From the NCBI GenBank assembly GCA_034666705.1, contig JAXDLH010000280.1:1-13383 (forward strand): a DNA stretch of 13,383 bases, in the 5' to 3' direction. The stretch comes from JAXDLH01 sp034666705. GTDB lineage: Bacteria > Chloroflexota > UBA6077 > SHYK01. The notes under the pieces were generated by a model. That model did not search any database. It was given only the letters and a program-made list of their open reading frames with translations, and was not told the DNA's origin. A program made the translations under genes and the position numbers. This document shows positions 1 to 6,216 of the stretch, piece after piece. Position 1 is the first letter of the stretch. Every line of letters begins with the position of its first letter.

Positions 1-268
1 GCTGCGTGGCCAGCCACGCGTCGACCGCCGCCAATGGCTGGGTCTCGATGGCGCACGTCCGCACGCGGCCTTCTTTGCGCGTCCGGATCCAGCCGCTCTC
101 CTCGAGCACGTGGATGTGTTTCATGAAAGACGGCAACGCCATGTCGAATGGCTTCGCCAACTCGCTGATGCTGGCCGGACCCTGGCCCAGCCGCCCCAGC
201 ACCGCGCGGCGCGTAGGGTCGGCCAGCGCCTGGAAGATGTCGCTCAGCCGCTCTGAATACTGTTCCAT
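1..268 (-). CDS. ArsR-family winged-helix transcriptional regulator, C-terminus beyond the window
   Basis: Minus-strand reading frame open from the ATG at 268 to the window edge, 89 residues visible. The N-terminus reads MEQYSERLSDIFQALADPTR, the hallmark opening of ArsR-type regulators, followed by RRAVLGRLGQGPASISELAK (first helices and start of the HTH), a recognition-helix region around FDMALPSFMKHIHVLEESGW, and a wing with IRTRKEGRVRTCAIE. No metal-binding CVC motif is seen, so this looks like the metal-independent subgroup, which often sits beside an SRPBCC/AHSA1-domain gene; that partner would lie outside the window (inference). It probably acts as a dimeric, autoregulating repressor. 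No Shine-Dalgarno precedes the ATG, while a TATGAT-like -10 box lies about 10 bases upstream, so the mRNA may be leaderless. The family call is firm; the target is unknown. Confidence 0.88.
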   Translation of the reverse strand, partial: MEQYSERLSDIFQALADPTRRAVLGRLGQGPASISELAKPFDMALPSFMKHIHVLEESGWIRTRKEGRVRTCAIETQPLAAVDAWLATQ

Positions 269-311
269 ATGGCTAACTATCATAACACAACACTTAGCTA
301 AATGGCTAACT
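269..311 (-). promoter_or_regulatory. Promoter and candidate operator of the ArsR gene
   Basis: ATGGCTAACT occurs twice as a perfect direct repeat at 269-278 and 302-311, 33 bases apart, close to three helical turns. TTAGC at 294-298 and GCTAA at 305-309 form an inverted repeat around the second copy. On the minus strand TATGAT (284-279) is a good -10 box and lies between the repeats, so a bound dimer would block RNA polymerase. The stretch is clearly AT-richer than its surroundings. The repeats are seen directly; the operator role is inferred from the autoregulation common in ArsR genes. Confidence 0.5.
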
Positions 312-416
312 GAAGGCCGCTCCAATCAGGTGAGCGGCGCCCCTGGCCGGTCGCGCCGTGCGCCCTGATAATGGCCGTATCCCATGGAGGGCGATGGCGG
401 TCAGCGCGAGGAGCGG

Positions 417-569
417 ATGCGGTTCAAATTGGTTGTACTCGTGCTGGTCGTCGTCATCTTCGTGAATCGGCAAACGCTGGAGCCGCAGGCGCTGGCCGTC
501 CTGAACCAGGTTCTCGAATTCGTGGCCCACGTCGTCGGCACGCCCTTCCGCTCCATCGAATCCTCCTGA
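417..569 (+). CDS. Small single-pass membrane peptide, 50 residues, function unknown
   Basis: ATG at 417 with GAGGAG at 408-413 (spacing only 3 bases). The peptide opens MRFKLVVLVLVVVIFVNRQ: a basic start followed by an unbroken hydrophobic segment of about 12-13 residues (positions 5-17), then a mixed amphipathic stretch (LEPQALAVLNQVLEFVAHVV) and a polar tail ending in a TGA at 567-569. An in-frame ATG at 384 would add 11 polar residues but has no clear ribosome binding site. It has no recognised family. It could be a small inner-membrane protein or an unprocessed signal-anchor peptide. It stands alone, with no neighbour that suggests a role. Its shortness leaves real doubt that it is translated. 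Confidence 0.4.
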   Translation: MRFKLVVLVLVVVIFVNRQTLEPQALAVLNQVLEFVAHVVGTPFRSIESS

Positions 570-658
570 TCGACCGGCGGCCCTCCGCGCTACCTTCCAG
601 CTCCTACCGTGTGAATCGCCACGCCCATTACTGGGCTCCCGACATGGCTCGGGGCGGC

Positions 659-796
659 ATGATCTATCTGCGGGCGTCGCGCCATCCCTATCTGCTAGTA
701 CCGCTGGGCGCATGTTTCTCGTTGATTGCCGTCGGCTGCACGTCCGGTAGGGCGGGGGCTCGTCCCCCGCCGCGAGCCTTGCTGGGACCAGCATAG
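659..796 (+). pseudogene. Lipoprotein 5' fragment, cut by a palindromic repeat
   Basis: From ATG 659 (or ATG 644) the frame encodes a convincing lipoprotein signal peptide: a basic n-region (MIYLRASRH), a hydrophobic core (YLLVPLGACFSLIAVG) and a lipobox ending in Cys (LIAVGC, then TSG). Five codons after the lipobox Cys the frame is occupied by the 744-826 palindromic element and ends at TAG 794-796 inside it, leaving only 45 residues. Beyond the element no frame gives a recognisable lipoprotein body. I read it as the start of a secreted lipoprotein gene lost by insertion or rearrangement. No strong ribosome binding site is seen, and a chance signal-like stretch cannot be excluded. Confidence 0.35.
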
Positions 797-826
797 GCGG
801 CGGGGGACGAGCCGCCGCCCTACCGG
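744..826. repeat. Palindromic repeat element, dimeric REP-like, copy 1
   Basis: This 83-bp element has perfect 12-bp terminal inverted repeats: CCGGTAGGGCGG at 744-755 and its complement at 815-826. The left half is itself a hairpin (GGCGGGGG, loop CTCGT, CCCCCGCC), the right half another GC-rich hairpin, and the centre holds a third small palindrome (TGCTGG, GA, CCAGCA at 780-793). The first 30 bases recur almost unchanged at 9681-9710. This is the architecture of bacterial intergenic palindromic units (REP/BIME-like), or of a tiny non-autonomous element. It could also slow or stop transcription in either direction. Confidence 0.75.
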
Positions 827-915
827 CAAACTCGTGACCAACTTCCGCCGCGTTGTGCTAGTGGGTCAGTTCCATGATCGTAGCCAATGCCGTGCGGACG
901 GAAGGGCATGAGGAT

Positions 916-972
916 GCCGCCCTGAAGGGCGGGCCATCGGGGCCCGGGGCTGGGCCTGCTCTTCAGGGCGGC
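916..972. repeat. Second palindromic element, also a likely terminator for the oxidoreductase gene
   Basis: Perfect 12-bp inverted repeats GCCGCCCTGAAG (916-927) and CTTCAGGGCGGC (961-972) enclose a very GC-rich core. The left arm overlaps an internal hairpin (CCGCCCT, GA, AGGGCGG at 917-932). It differs in sequence from the 744-826 family. It begins 33 bases after the oxidoreductase stop codon on the minus strand, so it is well placed to end that transcript, although no U-tract follows. Confidence 0.6.
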
Positions 973-1005
973 AGTACGAAAACAATGTGCGTGGGGACTG
1001 ACCTG

Positions 1006-2193
1006 CTAAAACGGAACGGGCACCTGGAGGGAGAGCGGAACCTCGCGGCGCTCGGTCGACGATTGGCGGATGGCCAGCGCCACTTCGAGGCTCGCCTGGC
1101 CCCACCGCTGATTCGGGAACGTCGGGCGATCTTCCGCCAGGGCATCCCGGAGCTCGCCCAGCTCCCCGCGCCCGTGGATGCGCGGGTCCACCGCAAGCTC
1201 GTCGCGGCCTTCCTCCGTGTAGCGATAGATCCCTTGCGCAGATTGGCGGAGGTCGCCGCGCTCGCAGCTCACCACGGTGAGACCAAAGAAGGGTTGGTTG
1301 CGCGGCCCGCCTGCCGCGCGGCGCTGCTGCTCATGCTCGCCGCGCGCCGCCGCAAACGCGTACTTCTCTTCGGTGTTCGCCGCCTGCGTGCGGTGCTCCT
1401 GTTGCGGGCGGCCATCCACCAGGTGGCGTGCCTCGCCCAGGCCAAATGTCAGCTCGCCGATGTCGAAGTAGCCATAACCGTTGAAGACCATCGTCGCGGC
1501 CGTGCCGTCCTCGAACTCGAGGAATGCCGTGTAGTCGCCCTCCGCGTCGGGAAACGCCGGGTCCCAGCGGCCGGTGATCGCGCGGAGGCTCTTCACCATC
1601 CCCCCGCCGATGCCGCGCACGATATCGATCTGGTGGGGGCCCTGCCGGTACAGTACGCCGCCGCCGATCGTGTAATCCAGCTCGGAGGGCAGCCGCGGCT
1701 GCCCGGATAACCACGGCTTAAACTCCCAGGTGTTGATCTGGATCACCCGGCCCAGTTCACCGCTGGAGACCACCTCGCGCATCTTGCGGATCGGCGCATC
1801 GAAAATCCGCGAGTGCCCCTGCACGTAGCGCACGCCGTTCCGCTCCACCGCGGCCACCATCTCCCGGGCTTGCTCCAGGGTGACGGCCATCGGCTTCTCG
1901 CAGATCACGTGTTTGCCATGCTCGGCGGCAATAATCGCGTGCTCGGCGTGGTACATGTTTGGCGTACAGATCCAGATCGCGTCGACGTTCGGGCTGGCGC
2001 ACATCGCGTCGACGCTGGTGTACGTCTCGCAGCCATAGCGTTCATGGCAGCGATCCAGCGCCTCCTGCCGGACGTCCGCCACCGCGGTGAGCTTGACGTT
2101 CGCGGCGGTCTCCAGCTCCGGGAGTACCTGCCGCGACACGCTGCCGATCCCAGCCAGTCCAATCCGCAGCTCTCGTTCCACGTTCCCCTGCAC
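1006..2193 (-). CDS. Gfo/Idh/MocA-family NAD(P)-dependent oxidoreductase
   Basis: 395 residues from GTG 2193; a second in-frame GTG at 2181 would give 391. AGGA lies four bases before the first and AGGGG close before the second. The N-terminal Rossmann fold shows the nucleotide loop GLAGIGS (about residues 12-18) and ends its second strand with AVADVR. The family hallmark EKP is at about 99-101 in HVICEKPMAV. The C-terminal substrate domain carries GGGVLYRQGPHQID (about 177-190), where the GxH...D pattern supplies the catalytic His and a neighbouring Asp. Members oxidise or reduce hydroxyl/keto groups of sugars, inositols and related compounds in the cytoplasm; the substrate here cannot be read from sequence. 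It lies 22 bases after the Rieske gene on the same strand, so the two are almost certainly co-transcribed. The long open frame upstream of 2193 is shadow coding of the Rieske gene, not an N-terminal extension. Confidence 0.9.
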   Translation of the reverse strand: MQGNVERELRIGLAGIGSVSRQVLPELETAANVKLTAVADVRQEALDRCHERYGCETYTSVDAMCASPNVDAIWICTPNMYHAEHAIIAAEHGKHVICEKPMAVTLEQAREMVAAVERNGVRYVQGHSRIFDAPIRKMREVVSSGELGRVIQINTWEFKPWLSGQPRLPSELDYTIGGGVLYRQGPHQIDIVRGIGGGMVKSLRAITGRWDPAFPDAEGDYTAFLEFEDGTAATMVFNGYGYFDIGELTFGLGEARHLVDGRPQQEHRTQAANTEEKYAFAAARGEHEQQRRAAGGPRNQPFFGLTVVSCERGDLRQSAQGIYRYTEEGRDELAVDPRIHGRGELGELRDALAEDRPTFPNQRWGQASLEVALAIRQSSTERREVPLSLQVPVPF

Positions 2194-2215
2194 CTCTTCC
2201 TGCTGGATTCTCGCC

Positions 2216-3400
2216 CTAGCGGCCTGTAGCCACACCCGCGCCGCGGCGCGCCGCGTTCCGCGCCCACTCCACCATCTGCGCATCGTGGTTGGTGTCGACT
2301 CGCGGGTGCGCCGGGTCGTGGTAGACGTTGATCGGCTCCATGCCCTCGGCCACCTTGTCGATCTCCCGGCGGAGCATCTGCCGTAACATGACGATCCCGC
2401 GGTCGCTCGTGGCCAGCCGCTCGTGGGTCCGGTCCGCGGTTGGGCCTTGCGTCTCCCAGGCCATGTGGTCCTCGGGCTGGGTATTGTGCATGGTGAAGCG
2501 GGTGAACGGATGCAAGCGGTCCGTCGGCGCTTTGTAGTCCTCGAGGAAGATGGTCTCGAGCGATGCATCATCTTCTTCGACCGCTGCGCCATCGGGGCTG
2601 GGGATGAAGTTGACGAAGTAGATCCGCGTGTGGGTATCGTCCATCGGCACCCGGATGTGGGTGTCGTTGCCATGGCGCAGGATGTTGGGGAAGACCAGCG
2701 GATGCTCGTCGACGTGGCCGTTGCGTGACACTCGCTTCTTCATGATGCCGATCGCGGTTTCAGAGAAGTCGAAGTACTCGACCTCGTCGGTGGCGCCGCG
2801 CGTGGTATTCGCGGGCCGCCCGGCGCGCAGGGCGCTCCCTACACTGTGGAGGACGCGGGAGTGCGCCGGGTCCACCGAGTTCTCCATGGCCGCGAACCAG
2901 TTGCAATCGAGCTGGGGCTGTACGTAGATCTTCCGGTGGCCATCTTTGCGGACCCAGAGATCCAGATGGGGGATCGCCGGCACCGGATTGGGGCCCAGGT
3001 AGGCCCAGTAGAGGCCCACGAAGAGCTGCACCGGGTAGGCGGTTGCCTTGACGGTCAGGTGGAACATGCTGCCGGCCGGCTCAGCCGGCGTCTCGAGGCA
3101 GCTCCCCGTCGTGTCGTAGAGCCAGCCGTGATATGCACACGCGATGCCGCGCTCTTCGACGCGGCCGTAAAGCAGTGAGCACCCGCGGTGGGGGCAATGG
3201 TCCTGGATGAGCCCGACCCGGCCGGACCCGTCTTGGAAGAGGACGAGGTCCTCGCCGAGCAGGCGGACGAAGTGGGTCGGATGGTCGGCGGAGAGCTCGC
3301 CGGCCGTGGCGATCGGGTACCAGTAGTGGCGCAGCAGGTTCCCCGCGGGTGTACCCGGTCCGATCTCGGTCAGCAGCGCGTTCTCTTCCGGGGTCAGCAT
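2216..3400 (-). CDS. Rieske [2Fe-2S] ring-hydroxylating oxygenase alpha subunit
   Basis: 394 residues, ATG 3400 preceded on its strand by GAGGGAG about eight bases upstream. The Rieske cluster ligands are C69, H71, C88 and H91 (CPH, 16 residues, then CAYH). The mononuclear iron site is present: DPAHSRVLH gives the bridging Asp (D177) and the two His ligands (H180, H185), and PEDHMAWETQG (about 309-319) is the likely location of the third, acidic ligand (D311). The motif TADRTHERLATSDRGIVMLR places it near phthalate 4,5-dioxygenase-like single-component alpha subunits. Such enzymes insert one or two oxygen atoms into aromatic or heterocyclic substrates, taking electrons from a reductase. No reductase or ferredoxin gene lies in the window, so electrons must come from elsewhere. 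It is divergent from an amidohydrolase, which fits oxygenation plus ring or amide hydrolysis, but the substrate is unknown. Confidence 0.93.
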   Translation of the reverse strand: MLTPEENALLTEIGPGTPAGNLLRHYWYPIATAGELSADHPTHFVRLLGEDLVLFQDGSGRVGLIQDHCPHRGCSLLYGRVEERGIACAYHGWLYDTTGSCLETPAEPAGSMFHLTVKATAYPVQLFVGLYWAYLGPNPVPAIPHLDLWVRKDGHRKIYVQPQLDCNWFAAMENSVDPAHSRVLHSVGSALRAGRPANTTRGATDEVEYFDFSETAIGIMKKRVSRNGHVDEHPLVFPNILRHGNDTHIRVPMDDTHTRIYFVNFIPSPDGAAVEEDDASLETIFLEDYKAPTDRLHPFTRFTMHNTQPEDHMAWETQGPTADRTHERLATSDRGIVMLRQMLRREIDKVAEGMEPINVYHDPAHPRVDTNHDAQMVEWARNAARRGAGVATGR

Positions 3401-3626
3401 CGATAGTGCTCCCTCATTTCATCTCCCTCACCCCGAGGGGCCGCTCGTTCCACGGCAGCGTACTCGATATTGCGATTCGTGGTGGTACGGTACGTTCGTC
3501 ACATGCGCTAAACCAAAGCCGCGATGAAAGCTGCATCATTGCAGGCGTAAGTCACGAGCGAGGAAATGCGGGTTTCACCTTGGCTTGACTTTAGAATGAA
3601 TCCGCACAGTCAGGGAGGGTGCTCCA
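3401..3626. promoter_or_regulatory. Divergent intergenic region between Rieske operon and amidohydrolase
   Basis: This 226-bp stretch must hold both divergent promoters. A perfect inverted repeat CTGCA-TCAT-TGCAG at 3531-3544 is a reasonable operator candidate. TTGACT at 3585-3590 and TAGAAT at 3592-3597 resemble promoter hexamers but overlap too closely to work as one promoter. GGGAGGG at 3613-3619, seven bases before ATG 3627, is the amidohydrolase ribosome binding site. I see no regulator gene next to this region and no riboswitch-like structure. Confidence 0.4.
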
Positions 3627-4661
3627 ATGATCATCGACGCTGATGCGCACGTCATCGAGTCAGATCGGACCTGGGAATTCGTCACCGATGAGGATGCGGC
3701 TGCCGCGCCCGTGGTCGTGACCGGGCGCGACGCGGCCGGCGGCGAGCAGGGCTACTGGATCATCGACGGCAAAGCGCGCCCCCGCGCGGGAGTGGGCAAC
3801 GTCGGCTCCATGTTCCCTCAGGGCGCCCGCGAGCTCCTCGACGTACCCGGGCGCCTCGCGCACATGGACCGGCTCGGCGTGGACGTGCACGTCATCTACC
3901 CGTCGATCCTCCTCCCCTACACCGATCGACCGGAAAGCGATCTGGCCCTGAGCCGCAGCTACAACCGGCAGCTCGCGGACGCGTGGAGCCAGAGCAGCAA
4001 CCGCCTCCGCTGGGCGGCGGTGCTGCCGCTGATGTCGATGGACAAGGCGACCGAGGAGCTGCGCTGGGCCCGGGACCACGGCGCCTGCGCCGTCTTCATT
4101 AAAAGCATCGAGGGCAGCCGCCAGCTCATCGATCCCTACTTCTTCCCGCTCTACGAGGAAGCGCAACAGCTCGACGTGCCGATCTGCGTCCACGCCTCGA
4201 TCGGGAATCAGGCCCTCTCGGACATCCTGTCGCAGGGCGACGACCAGGGCAACTTCCTCAGGTTCAAGCTCACCGTCGTCGGCGCCTTCCACCAGCTCGT
4301 CATGAACCGCACCCCCGAACGCTTCCCCCGGCTGCGCTGGGGCTTCATCGAAACGTCGTCCTCCTGGGTCCCGTTCGTGCTCCACGACCTGCAGCGCCGG
4401 TTCGCCCGCAAGGGCCTGCCCCTGCCCGAGCGCGTGCTGCGCGACTTCCGCATGTACGTCGCCTGCGAGGCCGACGACGATCTCCCATTCGTCCTCAAGT
4501 ACGCCGGGGAAGACAACCTCGTGATCGGCTCGGACTACAGCCACTCCGACAACTCGACCGAGATGGAGGCCCTCACCCACCTCCAGGCGCGCACCGACGT
4601 CGAGCCCCACATCCTCCGCAAGATCGTCGAGGCCAACCCCCGCGCCCTCTACGGCCTGTAA
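3627..4661 (+). CDS. Amidohydrolase-2 family metal-dependent hydrolase (paralogue 1)
   Basis: 344 residues, ATG 3627 with GGGAGGG seven bases upstream. It has the amidohydrolase-2 (PF04909-type) TIM-barrel layout: first-strand metal motif DADAH (D6, H8) followed by E11, a central metal-binding His in PICVHAS (H189), H222 in GAFHQLV, the signature RFPRLRWGFIETSSSW (E242), and the late catalytic Asp in IGSDYSHSD (D303, with H306). It ends in the usual NPRALYGL tail. Relatives include decarboxylases of the ACMSD and gamma-resorcylate type and hydrolases of lactones; which reaction applies here is not visible. Its divergent pairing with a Rieske oxygenase and an oxidoreductase suggests work on an aromatic or heterocyclic intermediate. 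It is clearly homologous along its whole length to the gene at 12087-13169. Confidence 0.92.
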   Translation: MIIDADAHVIESDRTWEFVTDEDAAAAPVVVTGRDAAGGEQGYWIIDGKARPRAGVGNVGSMFPQGARELLDVPGRLAHMDRLGVDVHVIYPSILLPYTDRPESDLALSRSYNRQLADAWSQSSNRLRWAAVLPLMSMDKATEELRWARDHGACAVFIKSIEGSRQLIDPYFFPLYEEAQQLDVPICVHASIGNQALSDILSQGDDQGNFLRFKLTVVGAFHQLVMNRTPERFPRLRWGFIETSSSWVPFVLHDLQRRFARKGLPLPERVLRDFRMYVACEADDDLPFVLKYAGEDNLVIGSDYSHSDNSTEMEALTHLQARTDVEPHILRKIVEANPRALYGL

Positions 4662-5147
4662 CGACCCGGCGATTGATCCGATGCGCCCCGTCCGGGTTCG
4701 GCAGTACAGCCTGTTCATAGGTGATTGTGGACTCGACGCACCCACGAGCGTGCGGGTAGCTAGAGCGGTGGATGCGAACCGCGTGTTTCATGTATTGCGA
4801 GGTGTAATGCTAGTGCCCCCGTTTTAGTTAAAGTGTGCATGCTAGTGTTGCGACGAATTCCGAAAATACACCATTTGTAGTAAATTGCTATTTCTCACGT
4901 ATATAATTCGTCTTACCCGGTTCCAAATTTTGGAACCGGGTAAGTCTTATTACCGGCGGGTATGAGACTTTTATACGCACGCAAGTGCGTGCTTGCATAG
5001 CGGCGTGGTGCCGACTATGTGTGTTAGTGCGTGCATGGACTGTAATGCTCTTGATGTTTGCGTGACGCATGCAACCTACGGGGGGCTGCAGTACGTTTTA
5101 TCTATAGGGGATTTCGGGAAGAATCCCATTGGCGAGGAGAATGGGCG
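4662..5147. other. Gene-free AT-richer island with palindromes and short repeats
   Basis: About 485 bases without a convincing gene; base composition falls visibly from about 4790 to 5125. It holds a perfect 33-nt palindrome (4912-4944), overlapping inverted repeats GCACGCA-AG-TGCGTGC (4977-4992), a direct repeat of ATGCTAGTG at 4807-4815 and 4839-4847, and several GCATGC-like units. GGGATT/AATCCC (5108-5113 and 5122-5127) forms a hairpin just before the ribosome binding site of the next gene. Short frames here have no ribosome binding site and read as noise. It may be the footprint of a lost mobile element. Confidence 0.5.
4912..4944. repeat. Perfect 33-nt inverted repeat
   Basis: Two 16-base arms (CTTACCCGGTTCCAAA and its exact complement) meet around a single central T at 4928. 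As RNA it would form a long hairpin with a three-to-five-base loop on either strand. The flanking sequence TCTTATTA on the plus side gives a weak U-rich tail, so it may act as a terminator; the symmetry and the AT-rich setting equally suit a protein-binding site or the end of a mobile element. Confidence 0.6.
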
Positions 5148-5330
5148 ATGGCAGTGGCAGAGCGCGAGGCCATATCAGTAGAGATGCGACGGCACGAATT
5201 GGTCATTTCTCTACTCGCGGACTCAGATACGGTGGAGAGTATCCGTGTTGCTCTTGAAGAAGAGGCACGAGGGCTGGAAGTCCCATTCTCGGAGTTGCGG
5301 CGAAAATACGGTAAGCACCGAGACGGCTAG
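5148..5330 (+). CDS. Small acidic protein, candidate antitoxin
   Basis: 60 residues from ATG 5148, chosen because GAGGAG (5134-5139) lies eight bases upstream; a longer frame from 5058 has no ribosome binding site. The protein is highly charged and probably mostly helical: VEMRRHELVISLLADSDTVE, then SIRVALEEEARGLEVPFSEL, ending RRKYGKHRDG. No named domain is recognised. Its stop codon lies six bases before the GTG of the next gene, so the two are translationally linked. Size, charge and position first in a tight pair suit the antitoxin of a type II toxin-antitoxin module, but this is inference from layout. Confidence 0.5.
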   Translation: MAVAEREAISVEMRRHELVISLLADSDTVESIRVALEEEARGLEVPFSELRRKYGKHRDG

Positions 5331-5336
5331 GCCGGC

Positions 5337-5636
5337 GTGGATGAGCGTTGGAGTCGGCTGCACCCCCGGCCGGAATTTGAGCGGCGATTAGCGCGATTCG
5401 ACGCGGACGATCAAGAAGCTCTCCTCACCCTGGCTGAACGAATCGCCGGAGAGTCGATTTCGCCGGAAGATATTTCCTTTGCATTGCATGGACAGGTGCT
5501 GCATATGCGGAGCACCCCGAGTCCGACCACGCCGGGCGCCGAGCTGTGGATCTATGTGCGTGTATTCGAAGATGGCTCCATTTCCCTTCTGTCTTGTGGG
5601 AAGACGGGACCCCCTAAAGGCGTCCTTATGATGTGA
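5337..5636 (+). CDS. Small protein with possible RelE/ParE-like fold, candidate toxin
   Basis: 99 residues from GTG 5337; no ribosome binding site of its own is evident, in keeping with coupling to the gene six bases upstream. The N-terminal half is helical (EFERRLARFDADDQEALLTL), followed by strand-like segments FALHGQVLHMR and ELWIYVRVFEDGSISLLSCG and a KTG tail. Helices followed by a run of beta strands ending in a basic turn is the order seen in RelE/ParE ribonuclease or gyrase toxins, but I cannot identify the family by motif. It could equally be an unrelated conserved hypothetical. Inverted repeats overlap and follow the stop codon. Confidence 0.5.
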   Translation: MDERWSRLHPRPEFERRLARFDADDQEALLTLAERIAGESISPEDISFALHGQVLHMRSTPSPTTPGAELWIYVRVFEDGSISLLSCGKTGPPKGVLMM

Positions 5637-5649
5637 GGTTTAACCTCAC
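5633..5649. repeat. Perfect inverted repeat at the stop codon of the candidate toxin
   Basis: GTGAGGTT (5633-5640), a single T, then AACCTCAC (5642-5649). The TGA stop codon (5634-5636) is within the left arm, so the hairpin could form in the transcript as the ribosome leaves. It may protect the 3' end or assist the stronger terminator that follows. Confidence 0.5.
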
Positions 5650-5677
5650 TATCGGGCTCGGGCGCCTGATCCTTCTT

Positions 5678-5709
5678 GCGGCTCTAGCAGGGTTCTGCTG
5701 GAGCCGCTT
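5678..5709. terminator. Strong hairpin between convergent genes
   Basis: GCGGCTCTAGCAG (5678-5690), loop GGTT, CTGCTGGAGCCGC (5695-5707): 13-base arms with a single T-G wobble. On the plus strand it is followed by TTCCTTAT, a modest U-rich tail, so it most likely terminates the two-gene cassette to its left. It also lies right after the stop of the minus-strand DUF433 gene, so it may serve both directions. Confidence 0.65.
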
Positions 5710-5711
5710 CC

Positions 5712-5924
5712 TTATGCAGGCTTGTCGAGTTGCCGCGCTCGAGTATGCAGCGCGGCAGCGATGTCGCCGGCCCCGAGGTAGGGATAGTCGGCCAGGATCT
5801 CGTCCTGAGTCGCCCCGGCGGGGAGCAAATCCAGAATGTCGACGACCCGGATCCGCAGCCCACGGATGCACGGGCGACCCCCGCAGACCTCGGGGTCAAT
5901 GGTGATCCGCTGCAGCTCGCTCAT
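5712..5924 (-). CDS. DUF433-family (VapB45-like) antitoxin, no toxin partner beside it
   Basis: 70 residues from ATG 5924, preferred over ATG 5930 because AGGG lies six bases before it. The sequence is textbook DUF433: RITIDPEVCGGRPCIRGLRI, then RVVDILDLLPAGATQDEILA and DYPYLGAGDIAAAL. These small winged-helix-like proteins are usually encoded just upstream of, or overlapping, a DUF5615 PIN-like toxin. Here the downstream side on the same strand contains only the 5678-5709 hairpin and the end of an opposing gene, so it is an orphan. It may be a remnant of a module, an anti-addiction copy, or a regulator. Family assignment is strong. Confidence 0.88.
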   Translation of the reverse strand: MSELQRITIDPEVCGGRPCIRGLRIRVVDILDLLPAGATQDEILADYPYLGAGDIAAALHTRARQLDKPA

Positions 5925-5930
5925 GCCCAT

Positions 5931-6216
5931 CCCTGACTGTCGGAAAACCCTGCGAAATTATATGGCCGGCATTTGCGACGCGACTGTCAAGCGAGTATCA
6001 CGTAACGCCCATGATCCTATCGCCGAAACTGCCCGGGAGTTGATAGCGTACGCGCCGGGCGTGCCGCGCAGCTTGAAGCCCACCCTGCCGCGGTCTATAG
6101 TCGCGTTGACGCCGGATGCATTCCGCAATCGCTCGCAGTGCGCGGCCGGAAGCCACGGCGTCGCGCCTCCGCGATCCAACGCCACGTAGGCCGGCCCTGA
6201 CAGAGGTGTAGACATA
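5931..6216. other. Intergenic region with DUF433 promoter; no convincing gene
   Basis: About 285 bases. On the minus strand a perfect TATAAT (5962-5957) lies about 30 bases upstream of the DUF433 start and is its likely -10 box; a perfect TTGACA at 5990-5985 is 22 bases further up, too far for a standard sigma-70 pair. On the plus strand an ATG at 5962 opens a 75-residue frame ending at 6189, but it has no ribosome binding site and no recognisable family, so I do not call it. GAGGTG at about 6204-6209 is the ribosome binding site of the next gene. Confidence 0.4.

Noticed and set aside
2194..2673. N-terminal extension of the oxidoreductase into the Rieske gene
   Set aside because: The extension is Arg/Ser/Thr-rich out-of-frame reading of the Rieske gene, and the Rossmann motif starts where expected a few residues after GTG 2193.
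3660..4745. A 361-residue minus-strand frame opposite the first amidohydrolase
   Set aside because: It mirrors the real gene, has Val/Ala/Gly/Asp/Glu-biased composition and no ribosome binding site. The second amidohydrolase has a similar antisense frame (12057-13043), which shows it is a by-product of codon use.
5957..5990. TTGACA and TATAAT as one sigma-70 promoter
   Set aside because: Both hexamers are perfect but are 22 bases apart, outside the usual 16-18. Only the -10 box is retained as likely.
5962..6189. A 75-residue plus-strand frame between DUF433 and the membrane protein
   Set aside because: There is no ribosome binding site, no recognised domain, and its ATG overlaps the probable -10 box of the DUF433 gene.
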